Source: Macrobrachium rosenbergii
Taxonomy: Eukaryota; Arthropoda; Malacostraca; Decapoda; Palaemonidae
Direction: 5' to 3'
NCBI RefSeq assembly: GCF_040412425.1
Contig: NC_089766.1
Location: 19,803,727 to 19,867,726, forward strand
Length of the DNA stretch: 64,000 nt
Shown here: piece after piece, positions 41,893-56,012 of the stretch
How positions within the stretch are numbered: the first letter of the stretch is position 1
Layout: each line of letters opens with the position of its first letter
The notes under the pieces: generated by a model
The model's database searches: none
Told to the model about the DNA's origin: nothing
The model's input: the letters and a program-made list of their open reading frames with translations, nothing else
Program-made: the position numbers and the translations under genes

Positions 41893-42258
41893 ATACGTCG
41901 AAGTTTCTTCGGCGCATTCGAGTTTTCTATATAGCATATAATCAAGGCCACCGACAAAAGATCCATCTTTTGGTAGTCTCGGTATAATGCTGTATGAGCC
42001 ACGGCCTTTGAAACTTTCAGCCGCCGTGGTGGCCTGTGTTGTTGCGTTGCCAGAAGCACGATCATGGCTAACTTTAACCTTAAATAAAATAAAAACTACT
42101 GAGGCCAGAGGGCTGCAATTTGGTATGTTTGATGATTGGAAGGAGGATGATCACCTTACACATTTGCAATTTGCAGTTTTTAAGATCTGAGGGCGGACAG
42201 AAAAAGTGCGGACGGATTGACAAAGCCGGCACAATAGTTTTCTTTTCGGAAAACTAAA
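41893..42258 (+). mobile_element. Hairpin-capped non-coding element, copy 1
   Basis: It is collinear with 46182-46528. The left end is a hairpin (GTCGAAG-TTTC-TTCGGCGC, slightly damaged here) and the right end is TTTTCTTTTCGGAAAA followed by CTAAAA. Shared internal landmarks include ATGCTGTATGAGCC, CACGATCATGGCTAACTT, ACTGAGGCCAGAGGG and GGCGGACAGAAAAAGTGCGG. It has no coding capacity: the frames at 41868-42190 are shadows. The element class is open; a nonautonomous DNA transposon or a Helitron/Helentron-type derivative are candidates. Confidence 0.7.
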
Positions 42259-42938
42259 AATCGAGAATAAAAGCGAGAAGGGCAATTAATGTTCGAGATA
42301 CCAGAGTAAACTGAAGGATTTTTCTTTGGTTGTGATAACAATACATATTGAACAGCCATTCAGATAAATCACTGGAAAAGATAAGAACTCAACCTTTTGC
42401 ACGGGATTCTCCAGTTCCCTAGGCCACCAACGCTGATCGTCACATGACACCTCAATGTTTATTAATGCGACCCTATCATAGGTATGAGAACTTTGGCCAT
42501 GTATATGCAAATTCTTCACTTGTTGAGGAAAGTGCTTCCTGTTAACCTATAGGGTTTGAAGAGTCGTTTTCTAGTCAGCGAAAGCTATTGGGTTTGTCAA
42601 TTTAGGCAGGGCTTTAATGGTGGAAGCATCTCTTCCCAGTCGTAAGCGATATTATATTTTGTATATCATGGACCTTTTCAAGAGTTATGTATCCTATTAA
42701 GAAAACAACCTGCCATTTTTATAATCAGTTTCAGTAATTCTTCAATCAGTTTTAAATTTTCAGAAATTTTAAATTTTATAAAGAAATAACTATGTAAAAT
42801 TTATTTGCATTATCTTACATCATTAGGTATTAAAAAACCGGATTTACTATGATTTAATGTTTATTAATCTATTGATAAAAACGCCATATATATATATAAT
42901 TCTTATAAAAGTAATTATTAACTATGAAATGAAACTAT
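42259..42938. other. Anonymous DNA
   Basis: AT content rises towards the TA array. A 77-codon minus frame at 42286-42519 is unrecognised. Confidence 0.6.
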
Positions 42939-43083
<145 letters not shown>

Positions 43084-43636
43084 TATATATGTATATATTT
43101 AATTACCTACTAGTCCTATTCTCTTTATTTTCTCTAATTCAATTTATTTACTTCAATTTATAACATTATTCTATTCTTTCATTACATTACTTTTAATTAT
43201 TTACTTTATATAGGTTATTTAAATTACTGTATTCATTTATTGATATTGATTTTGTTTACTTATCTCTTTTTATCTATTTATTTTACTATTGTTTTATCTA
43301 TTTACACAAAGACCAAGAGGGAACGAGTGAAGGAAATTTTGATAATAAGAGACATTGATATTGCACTGTGTACCTGTTGGTCGTCAGCTGTTGTGGGTGG
43401 GAGCCATCCTAGAACTATAGCCTCAAGCCGAAAGATTTTTTGGTCGGGGTAACTAGTTACCCTTGAGAGAGGAGTACAGCATTTGGGAACTCACACTCAA
43501 CAAGCGAGCCTGAATTTCCTTAATACATAGAGGCAAGAAGAGCCTCATTTGTTTATCATGAGATTTAATCGTTTCGTCCCTTTGTTTTGGCAGTGTCGAA
43601 TGTGCATTTTTTCAGTCATTTGAGGCAGCCGTTTTG

Positions 43637-43766
43637 ACGGTGATTCTTGTCAGTGACTCTTGTTTTAGCAAAGTATCAAGTCTGTCATTCTCACCATTCA
43701 GGATGTGTGGTGAGAGAAACACCTTTGATACTTTGCTGAAAGAAGAAGTCAATGAAAAATCACCGT
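43637..43766. ncRNA. 130-nt imperfect hairpin (miRNA-precursor-like or foldback element)
   Basis: Nested complementary segments pair across one axis: ACGGTGATT (43637-43645) with AATCACCGT (43758-43766), AGCAAAGTATCAAG (43667-43680) with TTTGATACTTTGCT (43724-43737), and TCTCACCA with TGGTGAGA around the loop (43689-43715). Bulges separate the helices. A pre-miRNA, or an old MITE-like foldback, would both look like this, and there is no second copy in the window. Expression is unknown, and the strand cannot be chosen from pairing alone. Confidence 0.4.
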
Positions 43767-44524
43767 TAATGTGGATATTTCTAGTAAATTGAGAAAATGC
43801 ATATTCAGCACTTTTTTCCAAAACAAAGGGATGATTTGTTAAATTCAAACCAGATTAAAAGGATCAGATTTGCTTATGTAAGCAATCCCTGCAAATCCGG
43901 GAACTGTTTAGTATGCCATTAAACCAATTCATTTGTAATCCCAAATTCATGTCACAGTCGCTTCTTCAAGAGTTTGATCTATGGCTGCCTCTTTCCTTAG
44001 GCTGCAACCCTTTTGAGTATTGGCACCCGCCATAACTGCCTGGTTCCCGTCGCTCCAGCAATGTTATTGCAAGTAATTTTCCATCAGCACGCGGTATTAA
44101 AAGCGAATCAGAACTCGACGATAAACTCTATGGGGTGCTCTATGAGCAAGAACCCGTGCTGGCATAAACGCCATCTTAACCAACAGCAGCAACAACGACG
44201 ACGATGATAAATCAGTCCACTTTGGCATCCTGTGTATGATGAGTTATCCTTTAGACTGGTGACCCCTTGGACTCGGAGCGACCTGCTGGCCAACAAAGTT
44301 CCCGGAAAGAAAGGAGTCAGTACTTCCAAATACTCATATCTGGTTGAAGAGACTCGTCGATTCCACATATGCACTTCAGCCTTATGAGCTAGCTATAAGC
44401 GTTAAAACAGTCTGCTGCGATGGCGGACATTGTTCTGTTTCAATTCCAGCTCTGCCAGAATTATTTGATTTCCACATGAATACAACAGTATAAACAATTA
44501 CAGACGTTTATCTTTCTCCGTGGC

Positions 44525-44585
44525 AAAGGGGTTTAGCCTAACGTGGCCGTAACCTCTAGTATTTGGGTTCGAATTCCAACACGGT
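44525..44585 (+). repeat. Weak tRNA-like segment
   Basis: GGGTTCGAATTCC at about 44565 is close to a Pol III B-box. The preceding GGGGTTTAGCCTAACGTGG is only a poor A-box. A cloverleaf does not form convincingly, so I regard it as a possible SINE relic. Confidence 0.25.
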
Positions 44586-44720
44586 ACAACGATTTGTTCT
44601 TTTGGGTTCTTTGAAAGCTTCAAGTAAGGATACTGTTTGATTTTCTGATTCGAATTATTTTATATGGATATGTGTGAATGGCATATCCACCAATAAGAAA
44701 TGGCTTCTAAGTATGGAGAC

Positions 44721-44723
<3 letters not shown>

Positions 44724-44771
<48 letters not shown>
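44724..44771. repeat. (GA)n microsatellite
   Basis: This is a pure GA array of about 47 bases. Confidence 0.98.
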
Positions 44772-46181
<1,410 letters not shown>

Positions 46182-46528
46182 TGCGCCGAAGTTTCTTCGG
46201 CGCAATAGAGTTTTCTGTATAGCGTATAATGCTGTATGAGCCGTGGCCCATAAAAGTTTCAGCCTCGGCCGGTGGTGTCCTGTCCCACAGCGTTGCCAGA
46301 CGCACGATCATGGCTAACTTTAACCTTAAATAAAATGAAAGCTACTGAGGCTAGAGGGTTGCAATTTGGTATTTTGATGACTGGAGGGTGGATGATCAAC
46401 ATACCAATTTGCAGCCCTCTAGCCTCAGTGGTTTTCAAGATCTGAGGCGGACAGCAAAAAGTGCGGACAGAAAAAGTGCGGACGGACAGACAGAGCCATC
46501 TCAATAGTTTTCTTTGACAGAAAACTAA
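46182..46528 (+). mobile_element. Hairpin-capped non-coding element, copy 2
   Basis: This is the better-preserved copy. The left cap is a perfect hairpin GCGCCGAA-GTTTC-TTCGGCGC (46183-46203). The right cap is AGTTTTCT-TTGAC-AGAAAACT (about 46507-46525) followed by AAAA. A central foldback has 29-bp arms at 46343-46371 and 46401-46429 with about three mismatches. AAAAAGTGCGGACAGA is locally duplicated near 46455-46485. Copy 1 lies 4 kb upstream in the same orientation. No protein is encoded. Confidence 0.75.
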
Positions 46529-47169
46529 AACTAAAGAAACTGGTGCCCATAACCATCCTTTCCTCGGAGGTTGATTGCAGGTTTACTTTGTTTGTGAGAC
46601 ACACGAACAACCACTTGCGTTATGAGAAACAGACAGACACTTGGAAGAGATTCATTTTGAAGTAACCTGATCCTCTAGTTTTTCTCTGCTGTAACAAAGA
46701 AAGTCACAAGATCCATAATCGTCTGGAGTAGCAACTCTGAGAGAAGTAAAAAATTATCAAGTGACCCTTTGTAAAGGAGGTTTCCGCGACCTTTCCCTTA
46801 TGTCTTCAGGAATCTTAAAGAACTCCTTAAGCCTCTCAAAACGGAGAACTTGTCCATCCAATTAAGGCATAAGGGCCATGTGAGACAAAGCTAAGACATT
46901 CTTAAGAATTTTTTAAACATTTCAGTAATAATTGGTCTAAAATCAAAGACGAAGTCACGTATGTGTTTTCTGGGGAGTAAACGACTCCGATTGACGAAAA
47001 ATTGAATGAAACAGAATCCTCAGAGCCAGAATGGATTCCATTGCTGTGAAAGTGAAAGTAGACAGCCATATTAAGCTTCCAAAGGCCAGTTGGGAAGTCA
47101 CAGCAAAGAATAATTGCTTTTGCCTTTCTGTTTGTTTCTTGTGTTGAATATTTACCTCAGGACAAAACT
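46529..47169. other. Anonymous DNA
   Basis: A minus-strand 83-codon frame (46955-47206) runs into the inverted repeat arm and has no recognised motif. Confidence 0.55.
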
Positions 47170-47321
47170 TCATTGTATACCTGCGCCGATCATATTGGTT
47201 TCCCACAGCATCAAACCAAACTCACTTTTTATTCCTCAAAGGAGTTGATAACTTTGTTAACTTTGTTTGGATCAGTAGCTATAAATCCCTACCACAAAGG
47301 TTTGCAAGTTTCATAGCCTTT

Positions 47322-47330
<9 letters not shown>
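47170..47330 (+). repeat. Inverted repeat, left arm
   Basis: It matches the reverse complement of 49109-49265, apparently around nine bases in ten, including ACCTGCGCCGATCA, CACAGCATCAAACCAAACTC and AGGTTTGCAAGTTT. The inner end runs into a GA array here and a CT array on the other arm, so the array belongs to the repeated unit. Confidence 0.88.

Positions 47331-47370
<40 letters not shown>
47324..47370. repeat. (GA)n microsatellite at inverted-repeat edge
   Basis: A pure GA array is continuous with the left inverted arm. Confidence 0.98.
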
Positions 47371-47372
<2 letters not shown>

Positions 47373-47450
47373 AGATCCCTTACAGACACTAATCGTTATG
47401 AGGTTGCCCCAGGTATCATAGTTATATGATGTCTACCAGAGAGTTGCTAC
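47371..47450 (-). repeat. Dispersed repeat fragment, second copy
   Basis: Minus-strand counterpart of 7710-7757: AGGTTGCCCCAGG and TGATGTCTACCAGAGAGTTG. It also borders a GA array. The part between the two shared blocks differs. Confidence 0.55.
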
Positions 47451-47554
47451 AAATCTTATATATATTATATCTTATCTTGGATGGTCTAGGATTATCTTAG
47501 ATATGTCGATATATAAAAATATATATATATCCTATATATATATATATAGATATA

Positions 47555-47585
<31 letters not shown>

Positions 47586-48429
47586 GGATTAATGTCCTAT
47601 ATAATTTATATATATATATATATTTTATATATATATATATATTTGATAATTTTAGTTCCAAATATATATAGTAATCACCTTATATCTGTTTATATATTGA
47701 ATTACCATTTCGTTCTCTTCTCCTTTCAATATATATAAATATATAATTCTTGTAGTCTTTATAATGTTCTCAAATCAAGGTTTATATTCTTCTAGTTCTG
47801 CTGTAAATGACCTTTGTATTGTACTCTCTATTTGTGCAATATCCATAATTATTCATATTATATTGCAATATTCAAATGGATATTAGCATACGTTTTATAC
47901 AATATATCATATGATAAAGCTTTTTTGTTTTGAATTTTACAAGGAACAACATTTAAATTTGCTTTGCACTTTGCCAATAATATTTCATCATTGCATAACA
48001 TATTCCTATTCAACATCATACCAAGGTCTTTAACTGCTTCCTTGTTTGTGATTGTAAAATATATTATATATATGCATATATATTCCTACTTTATCACCGG
48101 TTCATTGATTCAATATTCTATAGGTTAAATACCGAATATTTATATTATATATATTTATATATATATTTTAGATATCTTTGTTGAAATCTATCTTCATACA
48201 AGCAATTTGTGTCTATTATTCTTGTGTCATCTGAATTATATCAAGTCAAATTGTCTATGTCTGTTATCATAATCACAAAGTCATTGACAGCTAACAATAC
48301 CCTGATGGTACTTGATAATTAAAAAGCTTCATATTTATCATCGTTTTGCAATCATATCTGTTTTCTGTTTTGCAGAGAGAGAGAGAAGAAATAATAAACT
48401 ATATGACACCCACTTAATTCGGAATAATG

Positions 48430-48430
<1 letters not shown>
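47451..48430. other. Very AT-rich anonymous DNA
   Basis: Many short ATATAT pieces (47460-47690, 48060-48170) lie among T-rich sequence, with no open frames of note. Confidence 0.7.

Positions 48431-48482
<52 letters not shown>
48431..48482. repeat. (TA)n microsatellite
   Basis: This is a pure TA array of about 52 bases. Confidence 0.98.
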
Positions 48483-48978
<496 letters not shown>

Positions 48979-49039
48979 CATACTAACTATATATATAGTA
49001 ATTATTCCGTATACGTAAGTGGATGTCATATAGTTTAGG

Positions 49040-49041
<2 letters not shown>

Positions 49042-49108
<67 letters not shown>
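49042..49108. repeat. (CT)n microsatellite at inverted-repeat edge
   Basis: A pure CT array of about 67 bases is continuous with the right inverted arm. Confidence 0.98.
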
Positions 49109-49111
<3 letters not shown>

Positions 49112-49265
49112 TTTAAAGGCTATCAAACTTGCAAACCTTGTGTTAGGGATTTATAACTACGGATCCAAACAAAGTTAACGAAGTTATCAACCCCTTGAGG
49201 AATAAAAGGCGAGTTTGGTTTGATGCTGTGAGAACCAATCTGATCGGCGCAGGTGTAGAACGGGA
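49109..49265 (-). repeat. Inverted repeat, right arm
   Basis: Partner of 47170-47330. The arms are about 1.8 kb apart, with AT-rich DNA and two TA arrays between them. Likeness fades beyond about 49270. Confidence 0.88.
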
Positions 49266-49751
49266 TTCTTGGCTCTTGTGGTTATTCAAGAGGTAAAACG
49301 GACAACCACAAGAGATAATCATAGTTTTCAACGCTCTTGCATATGGTATTCATCGTATGATATAAAATCCGTAACAAAATATTATTGTCCTGTGATCTAA
49401 AAGTCTCCTATCCTACACAAAGACTTTCCCCTGAAAATACTTGTTTCATCAGGTGAGCGTCAGTACCTTTGTATTGAATTGTCCTCAAGACATTTGAAAA
49501 CAGTTCAGTATTTTGGCTCGTTTAACATTCACATTTCTTGACAAATGTAAAATGTAAAAAAAAAAAAAAACTTATTTTTTTTTTTATTCCAGTACAAAAT
49601 TATTTTGATCAATCTTAAAACATTCCGTCGTTACCGTAACTTTCTAAAGATTACGAAAATTTAATTGGTTCTGACTTTGAGGCTCTCCTTATCAATAGTT
49701 TTCTAGAAATAACAATGATAAATCTGATTTAAATCAACCAAGTCTAAATTG
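49266..49751. other. Anonymous DNA
   Basis: An A run (49557-49570) and a T run lie nearby; nothing else was recognised. Confidence 0.65.
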
Positions 49752-50003
<252 letters not shown>

Positions 50004-50715
50004 TTATTTATCTGAATTTATATCATATATATATTATGTCATTAATTATGATTGATACTATGCTAATCAGTATGTCTTGTGTTATTGCTTTTACTCTTTT
50101 CTTTGAGAGAAAGAGAATATTTCTTCCATTTAAACTTTACTAAATGGTAACACATACTCTAACGTAAATACGATGCATGCCCATCTCTTTTCAGTTTTCA
50201 TCCTCAAACGTATTTTTTTTTTTTTAAATATAAAAGTCAAATAATTAAACCAGGGAGAGAGAGAGGGTCGTCTCTCCCCTTTTCCCATTCTCATTTCACG
50301 GGACAAAGGAAGAGCAAAATAAAGTTGACATATGAAACCCTCTTGAACTGTATTTTTATATCTCTCCCTCATATAATTTTAAGAGCATTTTGGTCCCAAA
50401 TGAAGTGACACAACCGTTATCGTCTCTTCTGACGTGGAGGCACAAAGGGGCCGTAATCACACCTCGCCTCAGGCTCTTGCAGAGTTGTACTACAACTGCC
50501 AACATTCTTTGTTTCCTTTTGTGGCTTTTCGGAATGAAGGAAGGGGAGAACACAAATAAAAATAAAAAAACGTGAAAAAGTTTACGTACTGGGAAAAAGG
50601 CTTAAAAACAATATAAAAACAAAAGATAAAAACCATTACGTTAATCATATTGTATCCCATGAGAGTAATTTTAGAATTCTCCCCTTTAAATTTTTTTTTA
50701 TTTCAGTGTTCACAA

Positions 50716-50716
<1 letters not shown>
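50004..50716. other. Anonymous DNA
   Basis: Opposed frames of 61 and 65 codons at 50356-50575 overlap fully and look like chance. Confidence 0.6.
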
Positions 50717-50791
<75 letters not shown>

Positions 50792-50824
50792 GTTGTTGTT
50801 GTTGTTGCTGTTGTTGTTGTTGTT
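50717..50824. repeat. Compound (TTA)n-(TTG)n microsatellite
   Basis: About 24 TTA units change cleanly into about 11 TTG units with one TGC slip. Confidence 0.98.

Positions 50825-52260
<1,436 letters not shown>

Positions 52261-52304
<44 letters not shown>
52261..52304. repeat. (CT)n microsatellite
   Basis: This is a CT array of about 43 bases. Confidence 0.97.
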
Positions 52305-52306
<2 letters not shown>

Positions 52307-52661
52307 TCTCTTTTTCTGATATTTTGTTTTCCCTTTTCCTTTGAAATTTGTTTCCTATGAAATTTTTTTGTTGCTTTGCTTGTTAAGAATACTTGAAACT
52401 AATTCCGTGTGCTTGGTCATTTGGGCTTTTAAGTCTTGAGAGAGCGTTTGAAGAACCTGAGAAGTGGCTGAGAAGAGCGAGTGAGGAGTTCTGGGGTTAT
52501 AATTAGTCAGGAAAGTCTTTCAGCATTATATATGAGAGACCTAATTTTGATTTTTGAAGATTTTGTGAAGAAATGTTCCCTTTGCTTCTTTGTTTAGCTT
52601 TTACTCGTTTGGGACTTTCTGAACTTCTATGGAAGATATTTTGGGAAAATTCTTTGTCTTA

Positions 52662-52664
<3 letters not shown>
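52305..52664. other. Anonymous DNA
   Basis: Nothing recognised; GAGAAGTGGCTGAGAAG-type purine stretches near 52455-52490. Confidence 0.6.

Positions 52665-52703
<39 letters not shown>
52665..52703. repeat. (CT)n microsatellite
   Basis: This is a CT array of about 39 bases. Confidence 0.97.
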
Positions 52704-52708
<5 letters not shown>

Positions 52709-52782
52709 GGTGTATATTTTATAATACCTTTTACTCTTCATTTGCCAGTAATCTTTATATCGTCATTAAAATGATATTACTA

Positions 52783-53140
52783 TTATTATACAGTAGATGA
52801 AACCTATTCATATGAAACAAGCCCACAGGGGCCATTGACTTGAAATACAAGCTTCCAAAGAATATGGTGTTCATTAGGCAGAAGTAAGAGGAAGTAAAGG
52901 GAAATACAGAAAGAAGAGATCCCACTTATTAAAAAAACAAATTAATAAATAGATATAAATATATAAAAATGTATTAAAACGCAAGAAGAATAGTATTAGG
53001 GTAATAATGCATTGCATCTTCGCTTGAACTTCTAAGTTCCAATTGCACGACATCCTCTGGGAGGCTGCTCCACAGTCCAGCAGTTTGAGGAACAAAGGAC
53101 CTCTGGGACTGAGAAGTTCGGCAGCACATTTAAGGCACAT
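52783..53140 (-). repeat. (AAT)-tailed dispersed repeat, copy B
   Basis: This is the most complete 5' part of the family. The minus strand can be read as CAAELLSPRGPLFLKLLDCG, then RMSCNWN, which may be a relic of a retroelement's coding end. Towards 52783 it shares the GGTTTCATC...(AAT) terminus with the other copies, but the tail is only a few TTA units. It forms an inverted pair with copy C 300 bases away. Confidence 0.8.
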
Positions 53141-53439
53141 ATTTAACTCGGCATATAAGGGGGTCAGGTGCTAACGTTCACTTACAAATGCAAATGCAAA
53201 TATAAGATTAGTTTTTTTTTTGTAGATCTGACACGTTTCGCTCTCATTGTAAATAATAAAACCTTTTAGTATGAAAGCGAGTCCTTAGCGAACGGCACAA
53301 CATCAGATACCAGAACTTCAGTTTTCATTCAGTAAAGCATGCTTTAGCTCACATCCAAGTTGAACAAACAGATCCTCGTGTTAACGAATCCTTTACTATT
53401 AACCGCCCACGACTTGAACGTTCCTGTTTTTCAAAGCTG
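53141..53439. other. Spacer between inverted copies B and C
   Basis: Contains ACAAATGCAAATGCAAATAT and a T run at 53212-53221; no gene. Confidence 0.6.
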
Positions 53440-53738
53440 CAAGAAACATTTCCTGAGACAGTCAAAAAGAGGTTATCCCCAGAGGATGCCGTGCAATTGG
53501 AACTTCAGAAGTTCAAGTGAAGATGTAATGCATTACTACCCTAATACTCTTCTTATTGCATTTTAATACATTTTTATCTATTTATTAATTGAATTTTTTT
53601 TAATAGGTGGGATCTCTTCTTTCTGTATTTCCCTTTACTTCCTCTTACTTCTTCCTAATGAACACCATATTCTTTGGAAGCTTGAATTTCAAGTCAGTGG
53701 CCCCTGTGGGCTTGTTCCATATGAATAGGTTTCATCTA

Positions 53739-53828
<90 letters not shown>

Positions 53829-53829
53829 T
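53440..53829 (+). repeat. (AAT)-tailed dispersed repeat, copy C
   Basis: The body (AGAGGATGCCGTGCAATTGG, TTTTAATACATTTTTATC, AATTTCAAGTCAGTGGC) is followed by about 29 AAT units (53742-53829). Same family as 34485, 52783 and 59341. Confidence 0.85.
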
Positions 53830-54229
53830 GAAAACCAATAGAACCTCTGATTAGACCCTGAACCTAATTACCTTCGATAACCTCTTCCGGCCTCTCCTCC
53901 CAAAGAGACAGAAGGATCTTCTCCAATGAAAGGACATCATCATTCCACACCCAGTGTCATGCAACAGCTGTTTCTCTTGAGAAGAAGAAAGGGAAATTTC
54001 TTTTTCGATAGGGGACATAAAAGCCATTAAATGGTATGAATAGTGTGGAACCAACATCAGAACTCAGCAACCAGGTATAAATATTGTAGTTGCAAATGGC
54101 TTGAAAATAGTTTGTTCCTTCCATACTAGATGGCAGCGGATAACTGGTTGAAGTTTTACTACCATGAACGTAAAAATGGACCTTGTTCAGTTTGGGAGAT
54201 GAGGCTGTCAATATTAGATCAGGACATAC
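53830..54229. other. Anonymous DNA
   Basis: Overlapping minus frames of 68 and 84 codons (53851-54211) are unrecognised. Confidence 0.5.
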
Positions 54230-54345
54230 AGTAATACTTGTCGAACTCTTATTTCTGTGGAGTATGCAGCAGAAACCAGGCCTGAAATTGTTCAGGTTAA
54301 GACTGGGGTCTTGTTAACAGCAAAGAGAGTCATATTATTTGTTCG
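54230..54345 (+). pseudogene. Possible LINE C-terminal fragment
   Basis: Plus-strand VEYAAETRPEIVQVKTGVLL resembles the YAAETRPxxxxTK motif after the reverse transcriptase of many arthropod LINEs. Nothing before or after supports it, so it would be a small relic. Confidence 0.35.
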
Positions 54346-54539
54346 ATTTTGTTTAAAAAAACAAGAGGATAATCTGGAATTTTCTCAGTTTGAATACCTA
54401 AGAAAAAAGGTGTATATCTCCTGTCTCATGATGTTCGAGCAAATAAGATTAAAGTCAAAGAGAAAAAATGACGCCTTCCTCTGTCTCTGATGTAATCAGC
54501 AAATCGTTCGCTTTCCAGGGTGATAACTGGAATGCAGCT

Positions 54540-54542
<3 letters not shown>

Positions 54543-54608
<66 letters not shown>
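54543..54608. repeat. (CT)n microsatellite
   Basis: This is a pure CT array of about 66 bases. Confidence 0.98.
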
Positions 54609-54616
<8 letters not shown>

Positions 54617-55309
54617 TCTAAGCTCGGTTTTCAGATTATTGCTCATTGTTTCCTTATCAGATTAGGAAGATGAAATTTCGAAGTAGTATTTTACGTAATT
54701 GCACGATGGAGCGTGAAGATCAATTCTAGATAAAACTTAAATATCAAAAACTTATTCATTGTCCGATGAGGCATCAACGTGTCAGACTCAGAACAATAAG
54801 AAGAGAAGATTTGTGAATTATCCAGAATGAATTTTGGTCTCTGAGATAAGAAATCCCTTTGTGTGTCCCTTTTCTCTCTCTTGACGTTTTATACAATCAT
54901 TCAGGAGATTTGCGTTGCTTTAAAAGCAAACGGGCGCCAAAGTATTAAAACATGTAAGTAATGATAATGATGATAATGCTCAATTAAAATTTACTTTTAA
55001 TGAAAACCTGTAGATACTTGTTTCCAACTCCCCAAAGCCCTACTAACACACACCCAGACACACACTCACACAAACATACACATACACACACACATACACT
55101 GAAATCTTGGATCTTGAGTATTATTCAACGTTTCCAACACCAAGAAGAAAGTTTAAATCAGGATAGCAGATATTCAAATGGAGTTTTGTCTTGGTGAGAG
55201 AGCCAGGAACAAACTTCTCTTTCATTCGCCTTCTTTATTCGTAACTACTCTACGCTCAAGGTTATTTTGTATAGTCCTTGTTCTCTCCTTGCATTCTATG
55301 ACGTCATTT
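54609..55309. other. Anonymous DNA with a broken CA array
   Basis: ACACAC-type units mixed with CATACA lie at about 55045-55099. No gene recognised. Confidence 0.6.
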
Positions 55310-55566
55310 TCAAGAGATTTGGCCCTGTCCACGTGACCAGACTTTGTCTGGGAGGCTTAGTCCGTTGGCAGACAAAATCTGCAAACAAACAAAGTCTGTT
55401 GTCTACACGGCCGTGTCTGGCCAGTCAAAGTCTGGATGGAGGTGAGCACGGTAGGACAATTACCCTACAGCATGGCTCATACCCAGAAGAACAGAAAGCG
55501 ACTGGCACTCTGTGTCAGATTAGCTCGATGGATCAATTGTCGAGCCCGTGGACACCACATTATTAA
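55310..55566 (+). mobile_element. Possible PIF/Harbinger-like 5' end
   Basis: GGCCCTGTCCACGTGACC near 55321 is followed by repeated AGTCTG/CAGACT motifs (CCAGACTTTGTCTGG, AAAGTCTGTTGTCTAC, GTCAAAGTCTGG), an arrangement seen at the ends of some Harbinger elements. A short frame then starts at about 55471 (MAHTQKNRKRLALCVRLARW), vaguely like a Harbinger protein start. It is cut off by the mariner copy at 55568. Weak evidence throughout. Confidence 0.25.
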
Positions 55567-55567
55567 C

Positions 55568-56012
55568 ACAGGGTGCCCCCACAAAACACCAGGAAATTTT
55601 AGATTTACATTATGTATTTTACACACTGATGCCTGGTTCAGAACCAATGCTCCTGACTTCATTGAACCTAACGAATGGCCCTCAAAAAGTTCAGATCTCA
55701 ACGTAATGGATTTTAACATGTTTACTGTGACATCAACTTCAATTACAGAGGAGAGAGGTCACAGACATACAATCCTCATAAACTCTGTTGATGGAAGCTT
55801 GGAACGATATCCCGCTTGAAGTCATCCAAAGGGCGACTACCGTCTACGTCGTTGTGCAGTGCCCACAGAAGGCATTTTGAACACCGCATCTAACATCTGT
55901 GTTTTTGTTCTGTTATAACAATGCTTCTGTTAACAACAACTGTTTTCTGTTTCCAACAATTAAAGAAACCGTGCCAAATTTCCTTTTTTTTTTTTTTGTG
56001 GGTACCCTGTAT
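55568..56012 (+). mobile_element. Mariner-like element, internally deleted, with both terminal inverted repeats
   Basis: The left end CAGGGTGCCCCCACAAAAC...AGGAAATTT (about 55569-55601) is matched inverted by AAATTTCC, a T run, then GTGGGTACCCTG (about 55976-56009), with TA on the right. Between them only the 3' part of a transposase remains. Frame 55436-55819 includes APDFIEPNEWPSKSSDLN and VMDF, corresponding to the SPDLNPxDY box with the last catalytic aspartate. The next frame gives AWNDIPLEVIQRA near 55795. The length of about 440 bp against about 1.3 kb for a full element shows a large internal deletion. Confidence 0.75.

Noticed and set aside
41987..42190. A 67-codon frame beginning MLYEPRPLKLSAAVV
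   Set aside because: It lies wholly in the hairpin-capped non-coding element; copy 2 keeps the sequence but not the frame.
44180..44206. CAG/CAA/CGA triplet patch as a polyglutamine-coding exon
   Set aside because: Only a handful of codons (QQQQQ) in a 64-codon frame with no other support.
55436..55819. A 127-codon frame as an intact gene
   Set aside because: It crosses from a Harbinger-like region through the mariner's terminal repeat into the transposase relic, so it is a chance fusion.
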